A program made the translations under genes and the position numbers. The notes beneath the pieces are model-generated. The model saw nothing but the letters and a program-made list of their open reading frames with translations. It was not told where the DNA came from and ran no database searches. Source: Phoronis australis (lineage: Eukaryota > Phoronida > Phoronidae). From it: a stretch of 64,000 nt of DNA. Shown in pieces: positions 20,985 to 32,639 of the stretch; positions within the stretch are counted from its first letter, which is position 1, and every line of letters begins with the position of its first letter. The stretch covers positions 617,981 through 681,980 of the forward strand of contig NMRA01000146.1 of assembly GCA_002633005.1 (NCBI GenBank), written 5' to 3'.

Positions 20985-22430
20985 TAGAGTATGCTCCTGT
21001 TATGACTAAAATTGCTTGAAAATAGTCTTTCTAATTGAAGTAGTTTGCCTCCATTTGCTGACTGGTAGATGATGTCACAGTAATCTGGATGTGGAAGCAC
21101 AATACATTTCAACAGAGTTTCAACATGGATGGAGTTAAGGTGACGAGAGACCATTGTCAAGTGGTTAATCAGTTTGTGTACTTTTTGCGTCAGTTCTCGA
21201 TAGTGAGTAATAAATGTAATTGTAGCAAGCCAATTTGTCAGTGTTTATGTCTTGAGTGATAGATCCAGCGTTGAATTTGTTTGGAAATTAGTGTTATCAA
21301 ACTTAGAAAAGGTAAGACCAACACTTTATCCAGGTTTAAATTTCATCTTCCATTTGTCAGACCAGTAACGGCGTTTGTTCAAGTCCGTTTGTAATTGTTA
21401 GGTGTCATGGGGGTGCTCTTTTGAGAATTGGTAGAAAATTGCAGTGTCATCAGCATATAAGAATGTTTTAGAATTGGTCGTGTCAGGAATATCGATGATG
21501 TTGATGTACATTAATACAGCTTACGGATGATATAGTAGTAATCGCCGAGAGCAGACAGGTTACAGGGTATGTTGTATACAGTCTAATTGTCACTAAGGAT
21601 AAAACTAATATTATTCCCTTCAGATCCTAGCACGTCTCTCGTAGTTTATCCGTTTCTGTAAGGTCGATTAGACCTAGATACGCTGTACCTACCCGAATAT
21701 AAGTACTAAGGAGTAATTTTGAACGAACATTTTAAGATTTCTGAAACGAAAACTCTGTCCAAATCTGCCGGAGGAGCCTTGGGTGCTTGAATTAATAAAG
21801 TCAAAAAGAATGAATATGTGGGGTACAGAACATTCACTATTATTCAATGCATATGTTATGTCTGTTAGTGATTATTGTGTAGGCGTCTAGGGTGGCTCTA
21901 ATTTACATGAATACCAAGTTATTAAGAATAGAGCCTCTTGTTATTTCTTAGGTGTTCACAACTTTGTTTCTAATCAGGCTGTAATGGATGCCATAGGGTG
22001 GTAATTTTCCAGTGTGAGGCGGAAATTTGAGCTTTTGAGAATGTGGAATCGTGTTCTTAATTTCAAGAAAGATAAGAATATTAAGTAGGAGGAGAAAGCC
22101 TGAGAAAGCAAAACATAATATTGTGAAAGAGGTACATGTAGAACATGGTGAACGATATCAAATGCTGTCGCAATGTTAAAAAATACTGATCTCACGTGGC
22201 TCAAATTCGAGATGGATTTCATTTACAATTTCTGTAAAATTGGACCGGTGCTATATCCAGGTATGAATCCAGACTGGCAAAAATAGATGGCGTTTTGTGA
22301 TGAAAGATTTTAAACGTATTGAGTAATATTTTTTCTAAAACTTTGGATAAGGTGTTGAGAGACTAATGCGGCGATAGTCGGCAATGTCTGTATTGGAGAT
22401 CTTTTTGTGTATTGGTATAATAAATTTTCC
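20985..22430 (-). pseudogene. LINE reverse transcriptase remnant A, interrupted
   Basis: On the minus strand from 22430 to about 22130 the translation gives QSGFIPGYSTGPIL and FFNIATAFDIVHHVL, the RT regions before and around the first catalytic Asp. From 21545 to 20985 it resumes with TFLYADDTAIFYQFSKEHPH (YADD box), NKRRYWSDKWKMKFKPG and CIVLPHPDYCDIIYQSANGG. These are in the normal order of a non-LTR retrotransposon RT. Several stops and frameshifts are present. The segment between about 21550 and 22110 belongs to another LINE on the plus strand. The element is inactive, and the clade is not assigned. Confidence 0.8.
21575..22090 (+). pseudogene. LINE remnant B (post-RT domain) inside remnant A
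   Basis: On the plus strand, across frame changes, the sequence encodes LDTLYLPEYKY.GVILNEHF, LSKSAGGALGA, INKVKKNEYVGYRTF, a block resembling YVMSVSDYC.GVWGGSNLHE, ASCYFLGVHNFVSNQAVMDA and KFELLRMWNRVLNFKKDKN. This is the region following the RT in jockey-type LINEs (YLGVxLDEHL ... DYCAGVWG ... RAxRYYLGVHKF). It is truncated on both sides and contains several stops. It fills exactly the missing middle of remnant A, on the opposite strand. Confidence 0.75.
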
Positions 22431-22584
22431 AGTCGAAAGGATATTGTCGTGATAGTAGTATTTTTATGTAATATTGTCAGAGCAACTGTAAGCTCTATTG
22501 CTAGTATCTTGATCAGCTAGGCGAATTACAATATTTCCACGTAAAGCACTACATGTCGTAGTAATTGTTGTCAACGCACTCTAC

Positions 22585-22805
22585 CACGTCGTCTCACTGA
22601 TGCTGCCAAACGTTTGAAAGAGAACAAAAATATTGTTATTCGTCGAGCTGAAAAGTCCAATCAATACGTAATTCTGGGCAACAGTGATTATTATGTCAAA
22701 CTTACTCAGTTAACAAGCAATTCGATTAAGATTGATTCTGAGATTAAACCTGATTTATCTGAAGGTTATCTTTATGGCAACCCTGAGACGCACAGAATTA
22801 ACTAG
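22585..22805 (+). pseudogene. Penelope-like reverse transcriptase fragment
   Basis: The frame reads AKRLKENKNIVIRRAEKSNQ, YVILGNSDYYVKL and then SEGYLYGNPETHR before a stop. The pairing of NKxIxIRRADKSxxxVIL with PGYLYGNxKTHK is the N-terminal RT signature of Penelope-like elements and close relatives. About 45 residues normally between these motifs are missing and nothing follows the second motif, because the BEL LTR begins about 100 bp later. It is a short dead fragment. Confidence 0.6.
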
Positions 22806-22904
22806 AAAGATTATTGTCACGGCGTGACAATAATGGAGTCTGCGCGTGCTTATTACAGGAATTTTTATGTGAAGTTATTGACAACAACCCGTTTACTTAT
22901 GTAT

Positions 22905-23930
22905 TGTACAGTCACACGCACATTAGATGTCTCTCTTGTTGTTGTTGTTGACCCAGCGGTTTACACAGTATAATGATAATACCGTAACAGTGGCTCATAA
23001 AAATTTATTTATGATATGATACGAGTAATAATACGATTTTCAATACGGTGTACGATTTATGATTCACGATACGATACGATACGATAAGATACGGTTAAAC
23101 CTGAAACAATTAATAAAGATAATACAATATCTAATACAAATTGAAGTACCAAATGCATCATACTAAAATACAGAAAAATGCATATCTAATAGTATTATCA
23201 ACTCACAATTTGGCAAACAATAGTTAGCAGAAAGTTGTAGTTACAACAATTTCTATTACAACACTTTCTATGAGTTAATCAAATAATCAAAGAACTGAAA
23301 ATAGTTGTTTCTAAAGTCAAAGTTAATAGTAAAATATCAAGAAACAAAGTTGTCTCTTACCAACGCTGGGTATCTGTGATATTTTTGAAGCAAGCAGCAG
23401 CCTCTCTCCAAGCAATATGAATTCTAGAGTATTTATACTGAAAACAAGAAAGGTGGGCGAAATAATTCAAAAAATGAAAACCCACAAACTTCCTCCAAAA
23501 TGCTACATCTAGTTTCAAAACAATTTTCTGAACAAGGTCGCTAGTTCCAAAGCAATTCTGTGAATCAATCTGCTGGACTCCAGTAATGAACCCAAGTCAT
23601 TACCAATTATGGTGCAGGACTATAAAGAGTTGAGTAATTCCGATGGACAAATAACAGATTATTGTTGTTGTCAAAATGCCTCATCCCAAAGCTGACAGGT
23701 TTTCAAAGACTTTAAGTTACACAACTTGCAAAACAAGGCACAATTGTTATTATAAACATCCCACAACTGGTAACAAACATGTGGGTAATCACTTCCCATG
23801 AACTCCTAGGAGGTTACAGATTTTGGTAAACAACCAATATGTTTGATTAATTATACACTAGTGACTAAAATTGCATAACTTTGCTTTTAATTAGACTAAT
23901 TATCTACAGCATCAGAAAATGTCACTAACA
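22905..23930 (-). repeat. BEL/Pao 3' LTR
   Basis: Direct repeat of 31569-32621, about 1.03 kb. In plus orientation it starts TGTACAGTCACACGCACATT, contains a (TTG)n run and a short ACGATACGATACGATA tandem, and ends ATGTCACTAACA. Compared with the other LTR it lacks an ~11-bp segment near 23430 and carries scattered substitutions. The sequence just inside it (23931 on) shows no strong polypurine tract. Confidence 0.9.
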
Positions 23931-24032
23931 TCTCGGCCCTGATGAGGCGAACAGCTCTCATAATTATACAATTCAGGTGACATCATGCTGTCACAATTGT
24001 TGCTTACCTAACAATAACTAAGCTAGTGCAGA

Positions 24033-24577
24033 CTATAACAAACATAAATTATGTATCGGTCTATTGGAGAAACCTGCCTGACGTTTAACTTCAACAGTAC
24101 GTACAAGTCCATCATTGGATGGGAAAATTTGGGTGATGATTCTCAAAGGCCATTTGTTTCTAGGAGTACATTCGTTACCTATGAGAACCAAATCTCCGCC
24201 TTCGAAATTTCGCTGTGGTTTCATAAACTTGCTTACTATGTTTAATTTCTGCCTTCTCAGGCATTTCACCAATCTCTGGTTGATCAGGCCAAACCTGGTC
24301 ATCGTTCCAAAGAAATTCAGGTCCATTTATCCAGCGATTTTTGTTTATGACCTCATCACCTGACAGCCCTCTAGAAATGTCATCAGCAGGATTTTATTTG
24401 GTGTCGACATATCTTCACTGAGTTGGAGTTGAGCCTTCATGAATTTGTGCCACTCTATTGGCAACAAAGGTTTGAAATCTCTTGTCTTTACATTTCACAT
24501 AATGGAGTACTATCTTACTGTCAGTCCAAAAAACAGAATCTTCGAGTTCTCACTCAAGGTATTTTCTGATTGTTTGG
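24033..24577 (-). pseudogene. BEL/Pao pol 3' end: integrase core deleted, C-terminal domain left
   Basis: Downstream of the RNase H segment the minus strand gives [20 protein letters not shown], then [11 protein letters not shown] and NPADDISRGLSGDEV, typical of the BEL segment between RNase H and integrase. It then passes directly to FEGGDLVLIGNECTPRNKWP and VEVKRQAGFSNRPIHNLCLL, which is the DUF5641-type C-terminal domain. The zinc-binding region and DDE catalytic core that should lie between them, several hundred codons, are absent. Stops and a frameshift are also present. This copy cannot supply integrase. Confidence 0.85.
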
Positions 24578-26288
24578 TCAACTTTTACTGCAACCGTTGC
24601 AGCATGACAATTCAATCCTAGGAATTGTTGTTGGTTTTAGTGGTGTTAGCCTGCTCTTGGCCATCACCAAACAACACCAAATGTTATCGTGTGCGTCAAT
24701 TACGCGCAGGTAGGATACTGCACCGTATCCTGTCTCAGAAGCATCACAAAAGTGATGTAATTGTAATACAATAGAATTATATGATTTCCAGTTAGGTTTT
24801 AAGCACCTTGGAACCCTAAATCCTTTTATCTTTGGCAAGTCATCAAGCCATCGCAACCGCTGAGCTGCAATGTCTTGCGGGATTTCTTCATCCCAGTCTA
24901 TTTTCAAACGGCATAATTGTTGGAATAACATCTTGGCAAATAGTATGAGTGGGCTAACAAACCCAACGGATCATAAACGGTACTAGTCAGGCTGAGAATC
25001 CCTCTTTTGGTGAGTGGTACATTTCTCACGCTGACGTCGTATCCGAAGTGGTCGGATTTCAAATTCCAGAGCACACCAAGTGCTCTTTCAGGAGGTATGT
25101 TTTCGTGCTCAAGATCCAAGCTTGCTACTCCCTTGGACCACTCAGATTCAGGAATTGACGACATCCCTTGCCGTGAATTACTGATGAATTTGCTAACCCT
25201 GAATCCTCCCTTTGAGAGCAGGTCTCGTAATTCCTGGATCAGATTCATTGCTTCTCCTACTGAAGCGACTGACTTCAAACAGTCATCAACATAGAAATTT
25301 TTGTTGATTGTTTTTATTGTTTCTGAATCATAGCCATCTTGATTATCTCTGGCTGTTTTTTGTAAGGCAAAATGCGCACAGCTTGGGCTCCACATTCCAC
25401 CAAACAAATCAGAGGTCATCCGAAAGACAATAGGTGGTTTTGTGAGGTCATCGTCTTTCCACCAAAGAAAACGTAGGCAATCACGGTCCTCTTCATGCAC
25501 CTTTACCTGCATATACATGGCTTCTATGTCTCCCATAAACGCTATGGGTTCTTGTCGGAATTTCAACAAGACGCCGACAAGATTGTTCTTTAAGTCAGGG
25601 CCGTGATGTACAGCATCATTTAGGGACATCCCTGAATACCAGGCGGAACAGTCGTACACTATTCTCACTTACCCTGGCTTGCGAGGGTAAGTCACTGGAT
25701 GGTGTGGCAAGTACCATACAGTTTTCTCTTTGTCAAACGACATCTTTTCGGGGGGAACCTCTTCCACATAACACATTTTTAAGGATTCATGGAACCCCTC
25801 AAAATATTTTGGCGAAGCTCATTGTTTTTGGATAGACGTTTCCCGACCAATTCAAGCCGGTGCTTCGCCATTGGATAGTTGTTGGGCATTTTATGAGGAT
25901 TCTCTTTGAATGGTATAGGTAATGACGGCTGGTTGCCTTGCAATCGGCTAGATGACTCCCAAAGGGCAATGACACCTTGATCATTCAAAGACATTGTTGA
26001 TTTTTCTTCATACAGAGGGTCATCTAGCTTCCAACATTTTTCAACCTGCCTTTCCAAGGCAGTGTAAGAAATTGTTCGTTGTTTTTGTTTCTTGACATTA
26101 CCAATTGGACCATAGATTGTCCAGCCCAATGGTGTCCTGGCTGCAAAGGGTTCACCTTCCTTTCCAGTCCGAATCTCTAAATCAACTAACAAGTGGGCAT
26201 GGTCAGCGCATATTATAATGTCCACTTGTGACACATCAGCGTCCGCCAGATGGATGTGACATACGCTTGATATCTGCAGAGGTAACAC
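24578..26288 (-). pseudogene. BEL/Pao reverse transcriptase and RNase H region
   Basis: The minus strand encodes, from 26288 down, the linker after protease (FAARTPLGWTIYGPIGNV, typical of Pao elements) and the upstream RT region. The next frame, from about 25668, carries VRIVYDCSAWYSGMSLND-like sequence, IAFMGDIEAMYMQVKVHEED, LFGGMWSPSCAHFALQ and the catalytic box NFYVDDCLKSV. The last frame (24931-24578) has LHHFCDASETGYGAVSYLR, the RNase H-like part. Pao-type RTs use YVDD, as here. Frame changes near 25670-25780 and 24930 separate the three open segments, so the polyprotein is broken although the RT motifs are well kept. Confidence 0.93.
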
Positions 26289-26763
26289 GATTACCTATGT
26301 TTACATTTAGACTGTCTCGGGCCATCACACCCTTCAACATGTGAGTCCTATTGCCATTGAGGGCAGCGACCTCAATGTCAACAATTGTTACCTCTTCTGT
26401 CATACGATCACCATGTAATGTTGTTAACTCAATACATTCTTTCTTCCCAGACAGACCAAGCTTGTTGGGTAATCGGTCTGTGAACATGGTTGAATTACAG
26501 CATCTGTCTAAAAGAGCATAAGTTTGTACTTGAATTTTGTGGGTCGAATCTTGAAGAATGACTGGCACAATAGGCAACCCAATTGTACAGCCTTCGGATT
26601 TGACAAATGCACACATTGCATTTGACTGGGTTTCATGAGGTACAGTGGTTTGGTTGTTATTAGCTGAGGTAGTTGAGCCAGACTCAGATGGTTGCCCTTG
26701 ATGCAACCATCTGTTGTGTTTTTCATTGCAGCCAGTAATGTTGCAAGACCAATTTTCTTGCAT
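26236..26763 (-). pseudogene. BEL/Pao aspartic protease region (DUF1758-like)
   Basis: This frame continues from the zinc-knuckle region with NITGCNEKHNRWLHQG and then reads GLPIVPVILQ, YALLDRCCNSTMFTDRLPNK and KECIELTTLHGDRMTEE. In BEL elements this domain carries a catalytic D-S/T-G in the form ALLDSGS. Here the Asp is kept but the next residues are RC, so the active-site triad is lost. A stop and a frame change at about 26764 separate it from the nucleocapsid part. It processed the Gag-Pol polyprotein in the ancestral element. Confidence 0.85.
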
Positions 26764-26766
26764 TCT

Positions 26767-27859
26767 CTAGCAAAATGGCCCGGCTGAAAACAATGTATCC
26801 ATAGTTGTTTTTGATAACACGTATTGCCGTCTGTCTTTCACAGACAGGGCCCTGAATTTGTCACATTGATTCAAATAGTGGCCTGGTTTGTCACACATGT
26901 GACATTGATTATAGTTGCGCCCTGACACATTGTTAGTCTTGGACTTGGCAATTGTTGAAAATGCACTACCCGACCTCTTATGCTGTTGTTGTGATGGCAT
27001 ATGTGATGCCTGAGTAGTTGGGAATTTTGAAATGCTACCAAAAACGGGATAGCATTCCTCGTCCACGATCCTGTCGGTAAATGCTATTACGTCATTTAAA
27101 CCTACATGGTTTTGTTTTTCTTTTAGGTCCGCATTTTTTCTCTTCCATCTATTTTGCAAATGGTCAGGCAGCCTTTCTACAATAGACCTCAAACTCCATC
27201 TAGTTTCGACTTCATATAGATAATCGAGAGCCGACAAGGTTTCTCTACAAGTACGTAGGTCGTCAGCAAAACGGTGTATCTGCTAAACGTTTCTTATTTT
27301 CTGGCGTTTCAACACTTTATTTATCCATGTTTGTGAAATTATGTCTTCATTTCCAAATCTTTGTTTTAGTAATTTTCGTGCTAACATGTATCCTTCAGAG
27401 GGCTCCTTTACAAAGCAGCATTCCAGAAGGTCTCTAGGCTGACCACTACAATTTTGGATCAGGCAATTTAATTTTGTTGAATGATCGAGGGATTTACCCT
27501 TCATTGTATTGTCAAAGGAACGCATGAATGGGTAGAATTTTAACGGGTCACCATTAAAACTCAAAATTTCAACTCGAGGAGCACTTACACTGTATGCAAT
27601 AGAACGGTTCTGTTCAATAAACATCTGCATAGCATTTACAAATAAATCACTTACAGCTGTCTGTTGCTGTTGCTGTTGTTGTGGTTGATGACTGTGATCA
27701 GTGTCTTCTTCATTCACCCATTTCTGCGCTTGAGTAACAAACTTTTGTGCTGAGTCAAGCAGTCTCTGTTTGTATTCACTCGACTCTTCCTTTTCTACGT
27801 CACCCTCCAATTACGCGTCGTACATGTTGTGTGCTGCGAGGGCAGCCTCTAAACACTGG
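26767..27859 (-). pseudogene. BEL/Pao gag, central and C-terminal part
   Basis: From 27859 downwards the minus strand is open apart from a TAA near 27810 and a TAG near 27281, both in the same frame. It has a charged helix with EEDTDHSHQPQQQQQQQ, then VEILSFNGDPLKFYPFMRSF, LNCLIQNCSGQPRDLLECCF and GYMLARKLLKQRFGNEDIIS, the conserved capsid pattern of BEL/Pao and related gag proteins. A CCHC zinc knuckle, CHMCDKPGHYLNQC, follows near 26900. The N-terminal part lies 3.46 kb away beyond the inserted transposon, on the same strand and in matching order. Confidence 0.9.
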
Positions 27860-27863
27860 TTAA

Positions 27864-30800
27864 GAGACAGTCCATATAAAAACCAGTAGATTTTCAAAAA
27901 TCAGTCTATACGTCAAAATTTAAAACAACTTCATTTTTTGTACGTGGGTAGGTATCCTAACAAAAACCCAAATGCCAAATTTTATGCACTCAATGACCCC
28001 TAATTTCGCCGCTGGAGCATGATAACAAAAATCGGCACAATTGGGCATATTAGAAGTTTCAAAAGCAGCACGTATTCAGCAACAAAAATTAGTGTGTTAC
28101 AAAATTGATCAAAAGCTATATTTTAGTGGCTGAAATAACCACCGTATATAGTGCATGATTCTGTGCCATTTATTAAAATCTGACTATTTTGTGCTAGACA
28201 GGGGAGATAATCCACAGACCATTTTTGGGGCTAATTTAAGTGGCCATTTTTGTGACCTTCTTACTGCCATAAAACACCTTGTAGCCTTATGTGACGTTTT
28301 GAACATACAGTTAAAGAGTTAGTCTTGATGACTAAGCAATAAAAAATCTTGCCTCAACTTTGGACTTTAGTGAAAATTGTCTTGCAAAACTGTTTATTTT
28401 CATAGTTTGGAAATGGCGAGCAGAGTTTACAGACCATTTGAACAAACATTTAGGCAAGAAGTCTGCTTTAAATATTTATAGAAACCAAGTTTAAACTATT
28501 TCAAATGAAAACGAGATGTTTTCCAGGTTTATTACGCGGCTAGTATCAAAACTGAACCCGATGACCTTTGCCCACTGAGGGAGTCAGTCATTGAGGTTAA
28601 GCTTGAGGATATATAAAAATGTACGTGTAACCCTCTTGTATTCTTCCATTTGTTTTACATTATCAGTTTAATTTACACACTCTTTAGAACTTTTAATTGG
28701 AAATAAATGCCTTTAAGATCAAACGAGTAAGAATTGATATTTGTAATGACTGGTTTTAAGAGAAGCAAGTGCATTTTAAAAAGACAAAATGGCGGACGAT
28801 GTCGATGGGCCTTCATGTTCCTTTAAAGTTTATTCTGCAAAAAATCCGATTGCAAAAGCTTTGTGCTTTAGTGAGTTATATCAAAGACACCACTGAACAT
28901 TTGAGATACAGGAAACTATCTCACAAAGCAAGGCCTGTGCCAGACTACGGACTCGTACTTCCCAGAGTCGGTGAATTTCTGAATGAACAGGACCAGTCAT
29001 GGAAGAGTGAGGTAATTCTGGATGTTTCCACTCTGCTCCTCTCCTCCTTAACGTAGCAGCCTTGTCAAGTTCTACCGGCATTTCTGTTTCGAGATATGAT
29101 TAATGAAAGTTAGAATGGAAAGGATCTCTGTGATCGCAAGATCGCTCCACTCAAACAACGTGCAAAGTACTTTGTAGCCGAAGGTAACAATATCATAAAC
29201 TTTCTGGATTTGAAAGAAGCATTACTTTCCATTGGTCGTGTGAAGGGATGCTATGTGTATGCATGTTCAGTCAATGTAACAAAGTCTTTTCCAAAATACC
29301 CAGTTCCTGGTATAAGCACATTCCCAAATTTCCACAATTCCACCCAAGGAATTCGCGTGTGGAAATTATTCCATGTAGGTGGCGGTATGTTCTTACAAAT
29401 ACAGAGGAAATGGGAATCCTATTTCTCTAAAATACACTAACATCTCTAGAATGGCGGATTTTCAACACCAAGAGGCAAGGTTGGTATTCTATCTAGTGAA
29501 GAGCCTCAACATGAAAAGTTCCTTTGTACCCAGCAAGGTTACTCGAAATTTTTGCTACCGACGCAGAACTAGGTCAGCATTTGGATGTGGGTAACCACAC
29601 TGAACATTTACAGAGGGAAACCACGTACGACCACATAGCACGACAGTTGTCAGAAATGCTTTCAGGTGCAAGAACCGGGAGCGACATTTGAGGCAGCCTC
29701 AGAGTACTATTTGGATGACACGAATCCTGAAGCAATCGGTTAGGCATTGAAAAAAGGTAAAAGGTCAACAAGATTTTCAGCAAAGAATAAGAACATTCTG
29801 ACGAACATATTCGATGAAGGAGATAAGTCAGGTAAAAACGTTCACACTCGGAAGTGACAAAATGGAGAAAACATTACGAGAACCCACTGGTAAATTGTTT
29901 ACCTGTGCTGTTAAGTGAATCGCAGATTGGTGGATTTTTTCCAAGTTGTCTGCAGCAATGTTTATGACGATGCTATTTCTGCTGAAAATGCTGTTATGTC
30001 GTCAGATTTACTGAATGAAGTGGTAAATGAGCTCAACGTTTAGCCTAGATTCGTAGCATACCATTCAAAGATGTGTGATATATGAAGTCGAGACCGTTAC
30101 TTCTGTTTACTTGATGTCTGTCATGAATGAGTCATTAATAAAATTGTCTCTCGTGAATTATTTTCTATTGACTGTGAATGTGTACCATTTTATAGCACTG
30201 GTGATCACAGTGGCAGAAATATTCAGCGTTAGGGTGCCCTGTGTGTGGGGGGTGGAACACCAGGTTTTTGGCGACTGCTGGCGACTAAAATTTCTAGCAA
30301 CCAGCAGGGACATCACAATATGAACCCAAAGTTACAATGACTATTTGCACTAGGGGGCCATATCCACCTTGGGTGCCTTCCATTGCCTGTGGCACCAACA
30401 AGACAGATAGAAAACAAGGCAGGGGTGAGTTCAGTAACACTAGAACCTCTCTAAAATTTATCCAAAACCACGTGTTCTCGTTTAGAATGCAGAGCAATAT
30501 CTCGCAAAGTTTTGAATTATAGCAAGGTCCTCGTGTTACTGCTCTTTTTCTAGATGCGTCTTCAGTCTCCACGTAACCAAATGCAGCGCCATCTATCATT
30601 TAGAAGCACGCATGCCAGTTGATTTGCGTACATATTTTTGTAATAAGCAATAATCATCAATGCCGTTTTCAGAGAATGGTAATTAATTATGCTGTCTGCC
30701 TTTTCTCCAAAATACTATGTCGTGTTTCGCAAGCTAATCATATGTTCCAAGAACCCCCTATTGGCAGCAGAGGCAATTGAGAACATGCAAAAGGACGAAG

Positions 30801-31323
30801 TGCAGTTCGTGTAATGCTTCGTACGCAAAAACTACATTAGAGGCAATATTTCTTATTTTAGATTATGAACAGGTTAGGAATGACTGAACAAATTATTATA
30901 AAGTCAATTTCAGGAAAGGTGCGTTATGGCTGCTACAGAGTACCAAATTTGGCCGAAAATGACTTCAGTGAAACCCTGAAAACTAGCCATTTTTGCCTCA
31001 CAAATTCAAAACGTACAAATTTAAAAATGGATTTTGAAAGTTATGCTTTTAAATTATTCAGCCATTGCCCTTTCAATTCGTATTATTCATTTGTTTTTAC
31101 CTCACCACACATGCTAGTAAAATGCATTCAAACATGCCTACTTCGACGCCCAATTTTGTTGCAAAATGGAGGTACAGGTCATAAAAACAAAAATAATGAA
31201 TGAAAATTCTTAAAAAGTGAGGTTTTTCTACATCTCAACAAACCAAACTCATGTGCTAAGTTTCAAAAAAATCGGTGATTTTGGGTATAGACTCTACCTG
31301 TTGGTTTTTATATGGAGTCACTC
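27864..31323. mobile_element. 3.46-kb TTAA-flanked DNA transposon inside BEL gag
   Basis: Termini GAGACAGTCCATATAAAAAC (left) and the reverse complement of the right end, GAGTGACTCCATATAAAAAC, form imperfect inverted repeats that continue more weakly for at least 60 bp. TTAA is duplicated at 27860-27863 and 31324-31327. Removing the insert and one TTAA makes the two gag parts adjacent in order and strand, which fixes the borders. TTAA targets are used by piggyBac and Kolobok; the GAG terminus differs from piggyBac's CCC start, and I favour Kolobok-like without proof. Decayed coding sequence lies at 28789-30230 on the plus strand. Confidence 0.85.
28789..30230 (+). pseudogene. Degenerate coding region of the 3.46-kb transposon
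   Basis: An ATG at 28789 opens MADDVDGPSCSFKVYSAKNP and continues to a stop near 28895. In shifted frames follow RKLSHKARPVPDYGLVLPRV (to a possible donor GAGGTAATT near 29010), IAPLKQRAKYFVAEGNNI, and, from about 29990, NEVVNELNV, RFVAYHSKMCD and ELFSIDCECVPFYSTGDHSG, with a handful of stops and shifts. Composition and persistence of frame suggest a decayed protein of several hundred residues, most simply the element's transposase. I recognise no catalytic motif and cannot name the family. Confidence 0.45.
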
Positions 31324-31500
31324 TTAAATTCTGGTAGCAATTCCTGCATGGAATCGACATTTTCCTTGCTTTTCATGAGGCTGATGCCATGATTGATCAG
31401 CCTCGTGACTGCTCCTTTATCGACACCGCGCTGTTTTCTTAGGACCGACAGTTGTTGTTCCAACTTCAGTTGTTGTTGTTGTTGTTGTTGAGACACGAGC
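31324..31500 (-). pseudogene. BEL/Pao gag, N-terminal part
   Basis: A glutamine run encoded by a CAA repeat near 31470-31492 is followed by LKLEQQLSVLRKQRGVDKGA, VTRLINHGISLMKSK and VDSMQELLPEF, after which the frame enters the inserted transposon at its TTAA. BEL gag proteins begin with such an amphipathic, Lys/Arg-rich helical region. Upstream the frame shifts near the Gln run, in line with slippage in the CAA repeat. Position just inside the 5' LTR and orientation agree with the rest of gag. Confidence 0.75.
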
Positions 31501-31568
31501 CTTTCTCGCGATCAGTTCTTCAAACTTGTTGGTTTGATTATAAACCCGTTGGTTTAACTATAATGTAG

Positions 31569-32621
31569 CGTACAGTCACACGCACATTAGATGTCTCTCT
31601 TGTTGTTGTTGTTGTTGACCCAGCGGTTTACACACGTATGATAATAATACCGTAACAGTGGCTCATAAAATTTCATTTGTGATTTGATACGAGTAATAAT
31701 AAAATACGATTTTCAATACGGTGAACGATTTACGATTCACGATACGATACGATACGATAAGATAGGTTAAACCTAAAACCATTAATAAAGATAATACAAT
31801 ATCTAATACAAATTGAAGTACCAAATGCATCATACTAAAATACAGAAAAATGCATATCTAATAACATTATCAACTCACAATTTGGCAAACAATAGTTAGC
31901 AGAAAGTTGTAGTTACAACAATTTCTATTACAACAATTTCTATGAGTTAATCAAACAATCAAAGAACTGAAAATAGTTGTTTCTAAAGTCAAAGTTAATA
32001 GTAAAACATCAAGAAACAAAGTTGTCTCTTACCAACGCTGGGTATCTGTGATATTTTTGAAGCAAGCAGCAGCCTCTCTCCAATCAATATGAATTCTAGA
32101 GTAGCTAACAGAATATTTATACTGAACACAAGAAAGGTGGGCGAGATAATTCAAAACATGAAAACCCACAAACTTCCTCCAAAATGCTATATCTACAGGA
32201 AATTCCAAAACAATTCTCTGAACGAGGTCGCTGGTTCCAAAACAATTATGTGAATCAATGTGCTGGACTCCAGTAATGAACCAAAGTCATTACGAATTAT
32301 GGTGCAGGACAATCAAGAGTTGAGTAATTCCGATGGACAAATAACAGATTATTGTTGTTGTCGGAAATGCCTCATCCCAAAGCTGACAGGTTTTTAAAGA
32401 CTTTAAGTTACACAACTTGCAAAACAAGGCACAATTGTTATTATAAACATCCCACAACTGGCAACAGACGTGTGGTGAGTCACCTCCCATGAACTCCTAA
32501 GAGACTACAAATTTTGGTAAACAACCAATATGTTTGATTAATTATACACTAGTCACTAAAATTGCATAACTTTGCTTTTAATTAGACTAATTATCTACAG
32601 CATCAGAAAATGTCACTAACA
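31569..32621 (-). repeat. BEL/Pao 5' LTR
   Basis: Direct repeat of 22905-23930, about 1.05 kb, with the same (TTG)n run, ACGATACGATACGATA tandem and end ATGTCACTAACA in plus orientation. It carries a short segment (GCTAACAGAATATTT) near 32104 that is reduced in the other LTR. In element orientation the LTR ends at 31569. The following bases show no convincing match to a tRNA 3' end, so the primer binding site is unresolved. Confidence 0.9.
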
Positions 32622-32639
32622 ACTAATATGAAAAAAAAT

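Larger units (their letters stand above)
22905..32621 (-). mobile_element. BEL/Pao LTR retrotransposon with two LTRs, interrupted
   Basis: Two ~1-kb direct repeats (22905-23930 and 31569-32621) enclose gag, protease, RT and RNase H remnants in BEL/Pao order on the minus strand. Both LTRs end, in element orientation, with the start TGTTAGTGACATTTTCTGAT. No matching target duplication is visible outside the LTRs. A 3.46-kb TTAA-flanked DNA transposon splits gag. Without it the element would be about 6.3 kb, shorter than a full-length BEL because the integrase core is deleted. Small indels separate the LTRs, so the insertion is not recent. Confidence 0.92.
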
